A DNA stretch of 14,009 nucleotides from Anaerolineales bacterium (GTDB lineage Bacteria > Chloroflexota > Anaerolineae > Anaerolineales > UBA4823), in NCBI GenBank assembly GCA_016932955.1, contig JAFGBV010000147.1:1-14009 (forward strand), read 5' to 3'. Positions 6,991-13,955 of this stretch are shown in pieces. Below the pieces are notes generated by a model that did no database searches, was not told where the DNA came from, and saw nothing but the letters and a program-made list of their open reading frames with translations. Within the stretch, counting starts at the first letter, position 1; each line of letters starts with the position of its first letter. The position numbers and the translations under genes were made by a program.

Positions 6991-7845
6991 CTAGATCATC
7001 ATCAACAGCATTGAGGCCAGCATATAGACCGAAGCATACTTGAACAATCCAAAGTTGATCCGTTCCGAAGGACGTAAAACCATACCGATCGCCAGTACCA
7101 GCAAGCCAGCAGACAGAACCCCTAGCACGCGCAGAAAGCTCCATTCCATGCCGATGCCCCAGGCTGCCAGGCCCATTGCAAGCGCAGCCAGCACGCTCGA
7201 TATAGCGATCGTTGCCCTGGTAAAGGCCAATCCATAAGTAGAAGGGAAAGTAGGCACACTTGCAGCCTGGTAATCATCATAATAGCGCATACTAAAAGTC
7301 AAGATGTGGGTTGGGATCCAGAACAGGACGCCCAGAGAGAGCAGCACCCCTACCCAATCCACGCCGCCCACGCCCAGCACACGCCCAGCCAGGATGGGCA
7401 TGCCGCCCGAAATACCCCCCCACACAATGCTCCAACACGTGCGCCGCTTGAGCCAGATCGAGTAAACAACGACATCGAAGAACAACCCCGCAAAGATGAC
7501 CAGGCCATACAGAACATCCATCGCAAGTGCCAATCCCACACCCACTGCAGAGAGCCCCAGCCCCACTCGCAAAGCCTCTGCAGGATCTACCTTGCCACAT
7601 GCCAGCGGACGCTTTTTTGTCCGCCCCATTCGTGCATCGATATCGCGATCCCACCACATGTTGAGTATGGTGCTGCCGCTGACCGAGGCCACCAGGCTGA
7701 CCAATAACCCCGCCATGGTGGGTAAGTTAAACACTGGGCAGCGGGCGCTCATGTAACCCGCCAGGCCAGTGGATACAAGCAAGCCAGTTTGCAGGCTTTT
7801 GATGAGCGGCCAATAGAGCGTAAATTTAGCAAGCACCGTTTTCAT
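6991..7845 (-). CDS. ctaB: Haem O synthase (protohaem IX farnesyltransferase, UbiA superfamily)
   Basis: The 284-residue, multi-helix membrane enzyme adds a farnesyl group to protohaem to make haem O, needed by o- and a-type haem proteins. The first Asp-rich prenyl-diphosphate motif is NMWWDRDIDARMGRTKKRPL (62-81), the signature of haem O synthases. The second is YYDDYQAASVP (188-198). KRRTCWSIVWGGISGGMP (133-150) matches the haem O synthase stretch between them. Length is slightly short but complete. AGGAG stands 7 nt before the ATG. It is the last gene of the minus-strand run, 62 bp after the FGE-like lipoprotein gene. No haem A synthase (ctaA) is in the window. Its place beside a putative haem-binding membrane complex suggests it supplies haem O to that complex; this is inference. 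Confidence 0.88.
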   Translation of the reverse strand: MKTVLAKFTLYWPLIKSLQTGLLVSTGLAGYMSARCPVFNLPTMAGLLVSLVASVSGSTILNMWWDRDIDARMGRTKKRPLACGKVDPAEALRVGLGLSAVGVGLALAMDVLYGLVIFAGLFFDVVVYSIWLKRRTCWSIVWGGISGGMPILAGRVLGVGGVDWVGVLLSLGVLFWIPTHILTFSMRYYDDYQAASVPTFPSTYGLAFTRATIAISSVLAALAMGLAAWGIGMEWSFLRVLGVLSAGLLVLAIGMVLRPSERINFGLFKYASVYMLASMLLMMI

Positions 7846-7874
7846 GCTTGTTCTCCTCTAAGAGAAAAAGGTCG

Positions 7875-7896
7875 GGCAGGCTTTCTACGCCCTGCC
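7875..7896 (-). terminator. Weak intercistronic terminator or attenuator between FGE-like gene and ctaB
   Basis: On the minus strand, shortly after the stop of the FGE-like gene, GGCAGG (7896-7891) pairs with CCTGCC (7880-7875) across a 10-nt loop. A T-rich run (CCTTTTTCTC) begins a few bases later. The stem is short and the T-run is displaced, so it would at most reduce read-through into ctaB. Confidence 0.35.
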
Positions 7897-7907
7897 TTCT
7901 TGAGAAC

Positions 7908-8804
7908 TCAGGGATCGCGGGCGCAGCGAAATCCCACACCAGGACTGAAGTAGGTTGGCGTGGCGTTATTGCGTACCCATGCCCTCAAATCCATCTCGTA
8001 GGTATCCTTCGATCCGCCGCACATGAGGCGGTAATGCATGCCTTCGTACACATCACCAGTCCACTGCCATACATTGCCCGCCATGTCATACAACCCATAG
8101 GGCGAGGCAGAGTCTAATGTGGCATACCCATCATAAGTCGCGCCATTATAGAAACCCACCGGCGTGGTGCGCGAGCCAAAGGAGCTCATATCCTCAAATG
8201 GATCCCGGCTGGCATAGAAGTTGGCGTTTTCACGCAAGATATCATCCCCCCAGGGGAAGGGACGGGCATCTGTACCACGCCCGGCTTTTTCCCACTCCAC
8301 CTCGCTTGGTAGGCGCCAACCATTGTATTCACAGTAGCCCCGCGCCCCAAACCAGCTCACCATCGTCATCGGGTGGTTCTCATACCCTTGTTGAGGAGTG
8401 AATGCATTCCCGTCAAACTGGATACGCTGCGATGGATCATCCAGGGGGATGAATATCCAATCCCCGGCCTCAATCGGCTCCTCGTGCTTCACACCGCGGA
8501 ATACGTCTCCGGGATAGTAGCCTACAATCTGTTCCCCATCCAACTTCACATAACCATCTGCCAGCGCCTGGTTAAGGAAGGCCGCATATTGGGCCGTAGT
8601 GACATGGGTTACCATGATCTCGTAGGCACCCGTCGTCTCAACCGCTTCGTGCTGACCATAGTAGAATTCCCCAGCCGGAATTTCCACCCAGGCGTTCGGG
8701 TCCACACCCGTATCGAAAACGGGCAATTCTGCGTTCAGATCCACCGGTGCGCAGGCAGCCAGCAAAACAGTAAGCAGGATCATGGCGGGAAGAATACGCT
8801 TCAT
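7908..8804 (-). CDS. FGE-sulfatase-fold (SUMF1/NirV-like) lipoprotein
   Basis: This 298-residue protein has a lipoprotein signal peptide with lipobox LLAAC (C18), so it should be anchored on the outer face of the membrane. Residues 40-297 form one formylglycine-generating-enzyme-like domain: WVEIPAGEFYYG at its start, TTAQYAAFLN, NHPMTMVSWFGARGYCEYNG, WRLPSEVEWEKAGRG, FPWGDD, DMAGNVWQWTGD and the closing GVGFRCARD. In true formylglycine-generating enzymes two catalytic cysteines follow the GGS motif. Here the segment after MCGGS (KDTYEMDLRAWVRNNATP) has none, so sulfatase activation is unlikely. Related non-catalytic or copper-associated paralogues such as NirV occur next to nitrite-reductase and other redox genes. 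A strong AGGAGG is 7 nt before the ATG. It sits between the 474-aa membrane protein (50 bp upstream) and ctaB; an assembly or binding role there is inference. Confidence 0.82.
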   Translation of the reverse strand: MKRILPAMILLTVLLAACAPVDLNAELPVFDTGVDPNAWVEIPAGEFYYGQHEAVETTGAYEIMVTHVTTAQYAAFLNQALADGYVKLDGEQIVGYYPGDVFRGVKHEEPIEAGDWIFIPLDDPSQRIQFDGNAFTPQQGYENHPMTMVSWFGARGYCEYNGWRLPSEVEWEKAGRGTDARPFPWGDDILRENANFYASRDPFEDMSSFGSRTTPVGFYNGATYDGYATLDSASPYGLYDMAGNVWQWTGDVYEGMHYRLMCGGSKDTYEMDLRAWVRNNATPTYFSPGVGFRCARDP

Positions 8805-8854
8805 TCTGACACCTCCTGCGAAAGCTCCTGGCTGACCTCTTCTGTCCAGCGCCC

Positions 8855-10279
8855 TTATTGTTTGAACAGATCAACCAGCCTCCAAACCATCACAATCGCC
8901 AATAAAAGTAGCAACATTGCCAAACCAAAATCCATCGTGTACATCAACGCATTGACCAGCGGTTGCTGTTCTGCTTCGTCGATGAACAAGCGCTTCATCT
9001 CAAAGATCGTCACTGCCCCAAAGGCAATATCCGAGAGGATGATAACCCCCCAACCATACCATTGGCGCAGTCTGCCCTTGAAGCCAAGTATATCGCCATA
9101 GTAAAGCAGAATGATGGTGGCTACAATCGCCGAAAGCACGTGCCAGTGACCGGTCAGCTCGATGCGCTCCTCGCGCGCCGGCCAAACACGGAAGATTTCC
9201 TCCAGCCGGATCGCCATGAAGATGCCCAGGCCGCTGGTAGTGAAATTCATAAAGAGCATCTGCCAGGTTGGGCCAAATTTAAGCGGATCGCGCAGCAGGG
9301 CGCTGATTTTTTGACCGAAGTTGGGCTTTTGGATGTGTGCCGTGCCATCTCGCATCTGCTTAGCCCAGCTCCAGATGAGCAGGAGCAGCGCCGCTACCAT
9401 CGAGGGCGTAGCCCCTACGTAGATAACCATATGCGCAATCGGTTCCAGGGGAGTTGCCACACCCCAAACACCCAGGTTTAACACAATGGTGCCTAAGATC
9501 ATCAGTGGCATCGCGATCTTGTGCAACACGCCCCTGAAGTTCAGCCAGCGGCCGATAATCAACGTGATCATAATGGAAATCAAGGCCAGCATGATGTGCA
9601 GGTGGCCGATGATAGAAAACTGCATGGTTGTCTTCTCAGGATAACGGATGACGTTTTCCGCCAGGAATACATCAAACCCATTCCCGAAGAACGAACCCGG
9701 TACAGCCCCAAACAAGGCGGAGATCACTGTGGTCAGTGCAGTCGAGAAGAAAGCCACCCGTTCCACATCCACACCTGACCGGGTGCGGGCGTAGTCCTTG
9801 TCCATTTGGTAGTATTCCTTGTTCCACGGCCACAGGGCAATCACCAACAGCACACCCCCAAAGAACATAAGCGAAAGCCCGGCAATATACACCCCATGAA
9901 AGGCCCAGTTATGGCCAAAATAGGCAAAGCTCAGGCCAAAGACCATGGTTGCAATATAACCCACCGTGATGATGGCCCGGACTGCCACCTTGAAGAAGGT
10001 CTTCATCGCTAGCAGGCTGGTGACCATGTAAACCTCGATCGCAATCACGGCCATGGCAATCGAGTGATACAGGATGATAATGCGCCCTTCGCGTTCGGCC
10101 TGCACCATATCCATACCCAGCAGCTTAACCACCACCTCGCGCACACCCCATTCAGCCATCGGCCCCGAGAGCATGCCCCATACAGCCGTGACCATGGCGA
10201 TCATGGCAATCGCCACCAGGATCAAGCCTTTGGTTGAGCTGAACAGGTAGTTAAAGCGGTTTTTAACGAAATGCAGCAT
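8855..10279 (-). CDS. Twelve-helix membrane protein with GHxH motifs, haem-copper-oxidase-like
   Basis: The 474-residue product has about 12 hydrophobic helices. Histidines fall in helix 2 (H72, ILYHSIAMA), helix 6 (H226/H228, SIIGHLHIMLAL) and helix 10 (H378/H380, ELTGHWHVLSAI), 152-154 residues apart. Others lie at the end of helix 3 (H123, H128 in FGHNWAFHG) and at the start of helix 8 (H283). The helix-10 motif resembles the HFHYVLS helix X of haem-copper oxidases, and helices II, VI and X are the pseudo-threefold equivalents in that fold. The HH pair of helix VII, which binds CuB, is missing, so a canonical O2- or NO-reducing site is doubtful. The segments after H228 and H380 are alike (long helix, G-x-x-L-x-F-x-G, second helix). 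I chose the ATG at 10279 because AGGAAGGAGAAGG stands 4 nt before it. It follows the 263-aa gene by 28 bp. Haem binding is inferred, the family not established. Confidence 0.6.
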   Translation of the reverse strand: MLHFVKNRFNYLFSSTKGLILVAIAMIAMVTAVWGMLSGPMAEWGVREVVVKLLGMDMVQAEREGRIIILYHSIAMAVIAIEVYMVTSLLAMKTFFKVAVRAIITVGYIATMVFGLSFAYFGHNWAFHGVYIAGLSLMFFGGVLLVIALWPWNKEYYQMDKDYARTRSGVDVERVAFFSTALTTVISALFGAVPGSFFGNGFDVFLAENVIRYPEKTTMQFSIIGHLHIMLALISIMITLIIGRWLNFRGVLHKIAMPLMILGTIVLNLGVWGVATPLEPIAHMVIYVGATPSMVAALLLLIWSWAKQMRDGTAHIQKPNFGQKISALLRDPLKFGPTWQMLFMNFTTSGLGIFMAIRLEEIFRVWPAREERIELTGHWHVLSAIVATIILLYYGDILGFKGRLRQWYGWGVIILSDIAFGAVTIFEMKRLFIDEAEQQPLVNALMYTMDFGLAMLLLLLAIVMVWRLVDLFKQ

Positions 10280-10307
10280 GATGCCTTCTCCTTCCTGGAT
10301 TCGCTTG

Positions 10308-11099
10308 CTACTTTGGCCCACTCCAGGCAGCAATCACTTTACGCGTGAAGGGCAACAGCAGAAATATAAACAAGCCCGTGCTCATGACTGGCGCAGCCAG
10401 GAACATAGAAAAACGCCCCTGGATGATTACATCTGTTATGCCCACCGGAAACCCGCCAAACATCGACATCGCCGCTGCAAATACACCCACGGGCATAGCC
10501 CAGGGCTTTGCTTTGACCAGCGCAAAGATAAACACAGCCCAGGCTGCAGCCCCCCACCAGTTGACCATCTGCGACATTGCATACATCGAGCTAATGAAGC
10601 CCTCAGCTTCGGTCTGGTGGCGCGAGATAGCTCCCACGCCATCGATAAATGTCAGCACATAGGCCAGCCCACTGATAAAAGCAATGGCAATGATTTTCCT
10701 TTCAATACCGCCAATCAGGAGCATTCCAAACCACAATACAAATGCAATCAGGAAAACCCAGATCGTCGGCGTAGGTAATCCAATGCTGGATGGCGGAATG
10801 ATAGGGAAGAAACCTGCCAGGATCTGAATGGTGGCGGCCACCGTTCCCCAAAACCAGGCCCAATTGGCCTTGGTCAAAAAGCCGTATAGCACCATCACCC
10901 ACAAGGCCCCGGCAGAAACACCCCACCAGGCAAGTATAGCAAAGACAATGCGTACGGTAATGGCCTCATCAGGGCGCTCCCCGGCCATTTTTCCATCGAT
11001 ATTCACTTGGTATATGCTGGCCATCAACAACAGCACCGCCAGGCCTACTCCAATCCCTATCACGGCCAGCAACGCCCCTAATTTGTGATTGTTTTTCAT
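10308..11099 (-). CDS. Unrecognised integral membrane protein (about eight helices)
   Basis: I do not recognise this 263-residue protein. It has about eight hydrophobic segments (roughly 7-29, 48-73, 79-100, 110-131, 134-155, 170-186, 190-210 and 221-241). A polar stretch holds the only internal His (ISRHQTEAEG, near 160), and another polar loop (QVNIDGKMAGERPDEA, 31-46) lies between helices 1 and 2. Trp-rich helix ends (WWGVSAGALW, WAWFWG, WWGAAAW) are prominent. There are no Cys and no obvious haem, iron or nucleotide motif. AAGGAG is 8 nt before the ATG at 11099, which is better than a GTG 9 nt upstream. It lies between the 287-aa and 474-aa membrane proteins, so a structural or quinone-facing subunit of one complex is a reasonable guess. 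Confidence 0.65.
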   Translation of the reverse strand: MKNNHKLGALLAVIGIGVGLAVLLLMASIYQVNIDGKMAGERPDEAITVRIVFAILAWWGVSAGALWVMVLYGFLTKANWAWFWGTVAATIQILAGFFPIIPPSSIGLPTPTIWVFLIAFVLWFGMLLIGGIERKIIAIAFISGLAYVLTFIDGVGAISRHQTEAEGFISSMYAMSQMVNWWGAAAWAVFIFALVKAKPWAMPVGVFAAAMSMFGGFPVGITDVIIQGRFSMFLAAPVMSTGLFIFLLLPFTRKVIAAWSGPK

Positions 11100-11120
11100 G
11101 CGTCTCACTCCTTATGTCAC

Positions 11121-11159
11121 GCAACCACATGGGTTGCTGATGAAATGCAGGTTGCTGAT
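11121..11159 (-). repeat. Intercistronic direct repeat with alternative hairpins
   Basis: In the 89-bp gap between two membrane-protein genes, GGTTGCTGAT occurs twice (11132-11141 and 11150-11159), 18 bp apart. GCAACC at 11121-11126 is complementary to the GGTTGC of either copy. In the minus-strand transcript GGTTGC just before the downstream ribosome binding site could therefore pair with the near or the far copy, giving two exclusive hairpins. It may tune translation or mRNA stability. Confidence 0.35.
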
Positions 11160-11188
11160 TTCTGCCACATCAGATTTTTTGACCGCCT

Positions 11189-12052
11189 TCACACTTGGCT
11201 CTCCTTGACCAGCGTTTCATTCTCACCTACCAGCAGGTGTTTCTTGAAGAAAGGTGCCAGCGTGAAGAACAATACGCCAATCGCAAGCAGCGCGCCATAC
11301 AGGTAATCGAGTGTCTTGGTGCGGACGAACTGCGTGGGAACATTGATCGCCAGGATTGCGATCGCCGCGATCACAGCCAGCCACCAACCCTTGCGTTTGC
11401 CAACTGCCAGCAAGGGGATCGACAGGAATAACAGAATAACCGCCACCCAGTTCACCTCGCCTACCCAGTTGAACATCCACCAGGATAGATCTTTGTAGAA
11501 GGGATAGTCCGGACGCGTCATCATGGTGCGTTGGGCGCCAATACCAATTGTGAAAGCATGTGTGGATAACATGCCGATAAAGGTCAATGCGCCAAAACGC
11601 GCCCATTTTTGAGCCATGCTAGCCTTACGCAGAAAAATATAGCTGAAGTAACCGATCAGCCCGATCAAGGAGATCAGCATCGGCAGCGGGAAACCATCCA
11701 CCCAGCTAACGTAGGGGAGGAACATGAACATCCCACCAATGGCAGGCAGCGCAAACAAAGCCATGCTTAATGGATAAGTCCACTCGCTGCCTTTCCTGAT
11801 TTCCAACGAGATCACCATCAACGCAATACCAGCCACAAAAATCACTGCTCGCCAGATTGGGTAAAACAGATCAAAAAGTGGTATGCCGCTGGCAAAGGTC
11901 GGGTTGCCAGCTTTTACATGCTCATCTAACCCATGCAAAACTCGATCCAGCGATGTTTGTGTCAGGAAGGGAACCACAGCCGCCATCAGCAAGCCAATCA
12001 ATATAGCAATGACAAACATAATGTTGCGGTTCACTTGAGCAGTATCTTTCAT
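11189..12052 (-). CDS. Unrecognised integral membrane protein (about eight helices)
   Basis: This 287-residue protein has no family I can name. It shows about eight hydrophobic segments (near 9-30, 66-84, 93-114, 122-141, 151-172, 199-217, 222-238 and 249-269). A long polar loop of about 35 residues after helix 1 (TSLDRVLHGLDEHVKAGNPT, 34-53) is probably extracytoplasmic. One His (H165, MLSTHAFTIG) is inside helix 5. A second conserved-looking loop, RTMMTRPDYPFYKDLSWW (175-192), is followed by W-rich residues. The C-terminus is polar and cytoplasmic. I chose the ATG at 12052 because GGAGG lies 5 nt before it; the ATG at 12073 has no site. It follows the CopD-like gene by 29 bp and precedes the 263-aa gene. 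Its size and topology suit an accessory subunit of a membrane redox complex, but nothing proves this. Confidence 0.65.
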   Translation of the reverse strand: MKDTAQVNRNIMFVIAILIGLLMAAVVPFLTQTSLDRVLHGLDEHVKAGNPTFASGIPLFDLFYPIWRAVIFVAGIALMVISLEIRKGSEWTYPLSMALFALPAIGGMFMFLPYVSWVDGFPLPMLISLIGLIGYFSYIFLRKASMAQKWARFGALTFIGMLSTHAFTIGIGAQRTMMTRPDYPFYKDLSWWMFNWVGEVNWVAVILLFLSIPLLAVGKRKGWWLAVIAAIAILAINVPTQFVRTKTLDYLYGALLAIGVLFFTLAPFFKKHLLVGENETLVKESQV

Positions 12053-12081
12053 TTTCTCCTCCATATTATTCATTTTATCGT

Positions 12082-12573
12082 TTAAACGTGTAACGGACTG
12101 TTCAATGCAGCCACCAACCCACTGAGTAACAAAACCAGAATCACCAATGCGGCGTTCGCCAACAGCAGCCTCAAATTCAAGCGTTCTTTTGCCGGCGTCA
12201 TCCCCTCCGAACTTCGTCCCAGCACCAGGGCACGATACAACGTGATCGCAATCATACCAATCACCAGGATATGCTTAAGCGATAGCGCCGCCGAATACAG
12301 GTTACCAAACCCAAACAGGTGTTCATAATCCGGGCTTCGGTGCGTCATCACCAGGCCAGTCACGATCAACCCCACCATGCTGGCATACACCCAAACGCTT
12401 TGTCGCTTCTGGAAAGCCGCCATCACTTTCTTGACCTGCAAGCCAGGACCTAGCGCGTCTTTGACGGCTGGCAAAAAGCTCATCACCGTGACGAGCAGCC
12501 CGCCCATCCAGACCACAGTGAACAAATCATGAAAGAACGACATAAGTGCAAAGACAATGATTTTTATATTCAT
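12082..12573 (-). CDS. CopD-like four-helix membrane protein
   Basis: The 163-residue protein has four hydrophobic helices (about 5-33, 59-76, 97-118, 135-157). Helix 1 reads FFHDLFTVVWMGGLL (H15) and helix 3 begins LSLKHILVIGMIAITLYRAL (H101). These match the two hallmark segments of the CopD/PcoD family (PF05425): a His near the start of a helix with WxGG, and a K-H/L-x-x-x pattern two helices on. H78 and H85 lie in the loop THRSPDYEH. CopD proteins are linked to copper or haem-b handling in the membrane. This one is shorter than CopD proper and resembles stand-alone paralogues. The start overlaps the BON gene stop (ATGA), with GAGG 7 nt before it, so the two are translationally coupled. 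It may help supply metal or haem to the proteins encoded downstream. Confidence 0.6.
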   Translation of the reverse strand: MNIKIIVFALMSFFHDLFTVVWMGGLLVTVMSFLPAVKDALGPGLQVKKVMAAFQKRQSVWVYASMVGLIVTGLVMTHRSPDYEHLFGFGNLYSAALSLKHILVIGMIAITLYRALVLGRSSEGMTPAKERLNLRLLLANAALVILVLLLSGLVAALNSPLHV

Positions 12574-12869
12574 TCAGTTTCCTCAAATCTGTAATCGCTC
12601 AGGTTTAGATTGACTGTCCGTGCCGGGCTGGGTGCTCCGGGGGCTTCAATGCGGTTCACAACCCCGCGTACGCCAGCCACACCTTGAGCAATTTCTTCTG
12701 CCGCGGCGCGCCCGGTCAGTGTATCTACCCTGCCTGCCAGGTGAGCAATGCCATTCAGCACGCCTACCCGCAGTTCACTTTTGGCAGTGCGTTCATCAAC
12801 CAACAATTGGGCCAGAATAGCGGCCCGCAAACTTTCATCTGGGAGGGGTGCAGAAATTCTCATCGGCAT
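12570..12869 (-). CDS. BON-domain protein
   Basis: This 99-residue protein is a single BON domain (residues about 13-77): LRAAILAQLLVDERT, then a V-x-V-x-x-G-x-x-x-L-x-G-x-V strand pair (LRVGVLNGIAHLAGRVDTL), and AAAEEIAQGVAGVRGVVNRIE. No signal peptide is seen, so it is probably cytoplasmic, unlike OsmY. BON domains bind membranes or ligands and often act as small regulatory or attachment modules. The ATG at 12869 has GGATGAAG before it; a second ATG two codons in is equally usable. It is the first gene after the 238-bp regulatory gap and is coupled to the CopD-like gene, so it likely opens the operon. Its role in the cluster is not evident from sequence. Confidence 0.78.
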   Translation of the reverse strand: MPMRISAPLPDESLRAAILAQLLVDERTAKSELRVGVLNGIAHLAGRVDTLTGRAAAEEIAQGVAGVRGVVNRIEAPGAPSPARTVNLNLSDYRFEETE

Positions 12870-12893
12870 GCTTCATCCGAGCAGACTGTGCGC

Positions 12894-12932
12894 ATTAGAC
12901 TTAGTGTACAAACAAGGCGGTTTTTTGTATAC
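12894..12932 (-). promoter_or_regulatory. Candidate promoter/operator of the membrane-protein operon
   Basis: An interrupted inverted repeat, GTGTACAAA (12904-12912) facing TTTGTATAC (12924-12932), has one mismatch in nine pairs and 20 bp between arm centres. On the minus strand it is followed by TCTAAT (12899-12894), a possible -10 about 25 nt before the BON start. No -35 is evident. The dyad is not a canonical FNR (TTGAT-N4-ATCAA) or CRP (TGTGA-N6-TCACA) site. The Crp-family gene immediately upstream is the obvious candidate regulator, but a repressor is also possible. Confidence 0.4.
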
Positions 12933-13107
12933 GACTTTTATCGTACTTCACTGCCTAGAAGCGCGCCTGGCTGGCAGCGCCCGAGTCTAAGCTGCCTGAC
13001 GTCTGCACCGCAAAAGCAACATCTGGTTCAGATGACCAACCCAACAGTCATCGCACCCTCAGAATTAGGCGTGATAAAACAGCTTTGACTTTATAGAAGG
13101 ATTTCTT

Positions 13108-13794
13108 TCACCGGTCAGCGCGCTCTGCCAGACCCTTTGGGTTGAGGATTATAATGCTTCGCTTCTCCACCCTGAGAAGATTCTCGGTTTCAAGTGTTTT
13201 CATCGCCCGGCCGAGAACATCGCGCACCGTTCCCAGGCGCACAGCCATTTGGTCAAAAGTTGCCCAATCGCGGCGTGGGACAATCAATTGCCCATCGCGA
13301 AGTTCTGCATGATATAAGAGCGTACGCGCCAGTCGTGATTCTACACTCCGCAGAGAAAGATCTTCGACGAGATTGAGGTAGTAAAGCACGCGCTCGCCGA
13401 GATGGCGGATGACGGACAGCGCGAATGCAGGCTGGCTTTGGATGAGCTCAAGAACGGTATGCGCTGGAATGACCCACACGGATACGTCTTCGAGCGCTGT
13501 CACAGTACCCGGATAGGGCACGCCTGTCAGCACAGCAATATCGCCAAATATTTCAACGGGGCGCAGAAACATCATAGCCTGCTCGCGGCCACCTCGTGTC
13601 ATGCGCGTGGCTTTGACCCAGCCCAATTCTAAAAGGTAAATTGACTCAGCAGGCTCACCTTCCACATAGATCACCTGACCGCTTTGATAATAGCGAAGTA
13701 CCGCTACCGCCGCAAGCGCTTGCTGCGTTTCTGCTAACAGATCATTCAAGCGCGGCACACACTGCAAGGTTTTCTTGAATCGGGCAATATCCAT
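13108..13794 (-). CDS. Crp/Fnr-family transcriptional regulator
   Basis: This 228-residue protein has the standard layout: a cyclic-nucleotide-binding-like beta-roll (about 30-115; GQVIYVEGEPAESIYLLELG, VEIFGDIAVLTGVPYPGTV), a dimer helix (120-145) and a C-terminal winged helix with the recognition region DQMAVRLGTVRDVLGRAMKT (181-200). The FGDIAV...PYPGTVTA loop stands where Crp binds cAMP. The only Cys is C12, so there is no FNR-type iron-sulfur cluster. I prefer the ATG at 13794, where homology to the family begins, although its ribosome binding site is weak. The frame stays open to an ATG at 13929, and those extra 45 residues look non-coding. The gene precedes the BON-to-ctaB run on the same strand, and local control of it is likely. 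The effector cannot be told. Confidence 0.88.
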   Translation of the reverse strand: MDIARFKKTLQCVPRLNDLLAETQQALAAVAVLRYYQSGQVIYVEGEPAESIYLLELGWVKATRMTRGGREQAMMFLRPVEIFGDIAVLTGVPYPGTVTALEDVSVWVIPAHTVLELIQSQPAFALSVIRHLGERVLYYLNLVEDLSLRSVESRLARTLLYHAELRDGQLIVPRRDWATFDQMAVRLGTVRDVLGRAMKTLETENLLRVEKRSIIILNPKGLAERADR

Positions 13795-13955
13795 CAATGT
13801 AAGCCTGCTACCATAGCTATCATACCACAGGCGCCACTGATCTCCCGACACGGTTGGCCCTTTCTCGCCAGCGCAATACTTGGCGCACCGGTGCCAGATC
13901 TCACCTTGCCACGAAAATAAATGGTTCATTGGGAGTTGCCGTTACAGAGGGCAGG

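Noticed and set aside
8855..10279. Call of the 474-aa protein as NnrS or as a standard cytochrome oxidase/NO reductase catalytic subunit
   Set aside because: NnrS hallmark segments are absent, and the helix VII HH pair and helix VI H-x-x-x-Y/E needed for a CuB or FeB site are not found. Only similarity to the fold is claimed.
13031..13052. GATGAC/GTCATC inverted repeat after the crp-like gene as a terminator
   Set aside because: A 6-bp AT-balanced stem with a 10-nt loop and no T-tract is too weak.
12870..13107. Canonical FNR or CRP boxes before the BON operon
   Set aside because: I looked for TTGAT-N4-ATCAA and TGTGA-N6-TCACA on both strands and found none. Only the non-canonical dyad at 12904-12932 remains.
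13795..13929. 45-codon N-terminal extension of the Crp-family protein
   Set aside because: Family homology starts at the ATG at 13794. The ATG at 13929 has no ribosome binding site, and the extension shows no domain.
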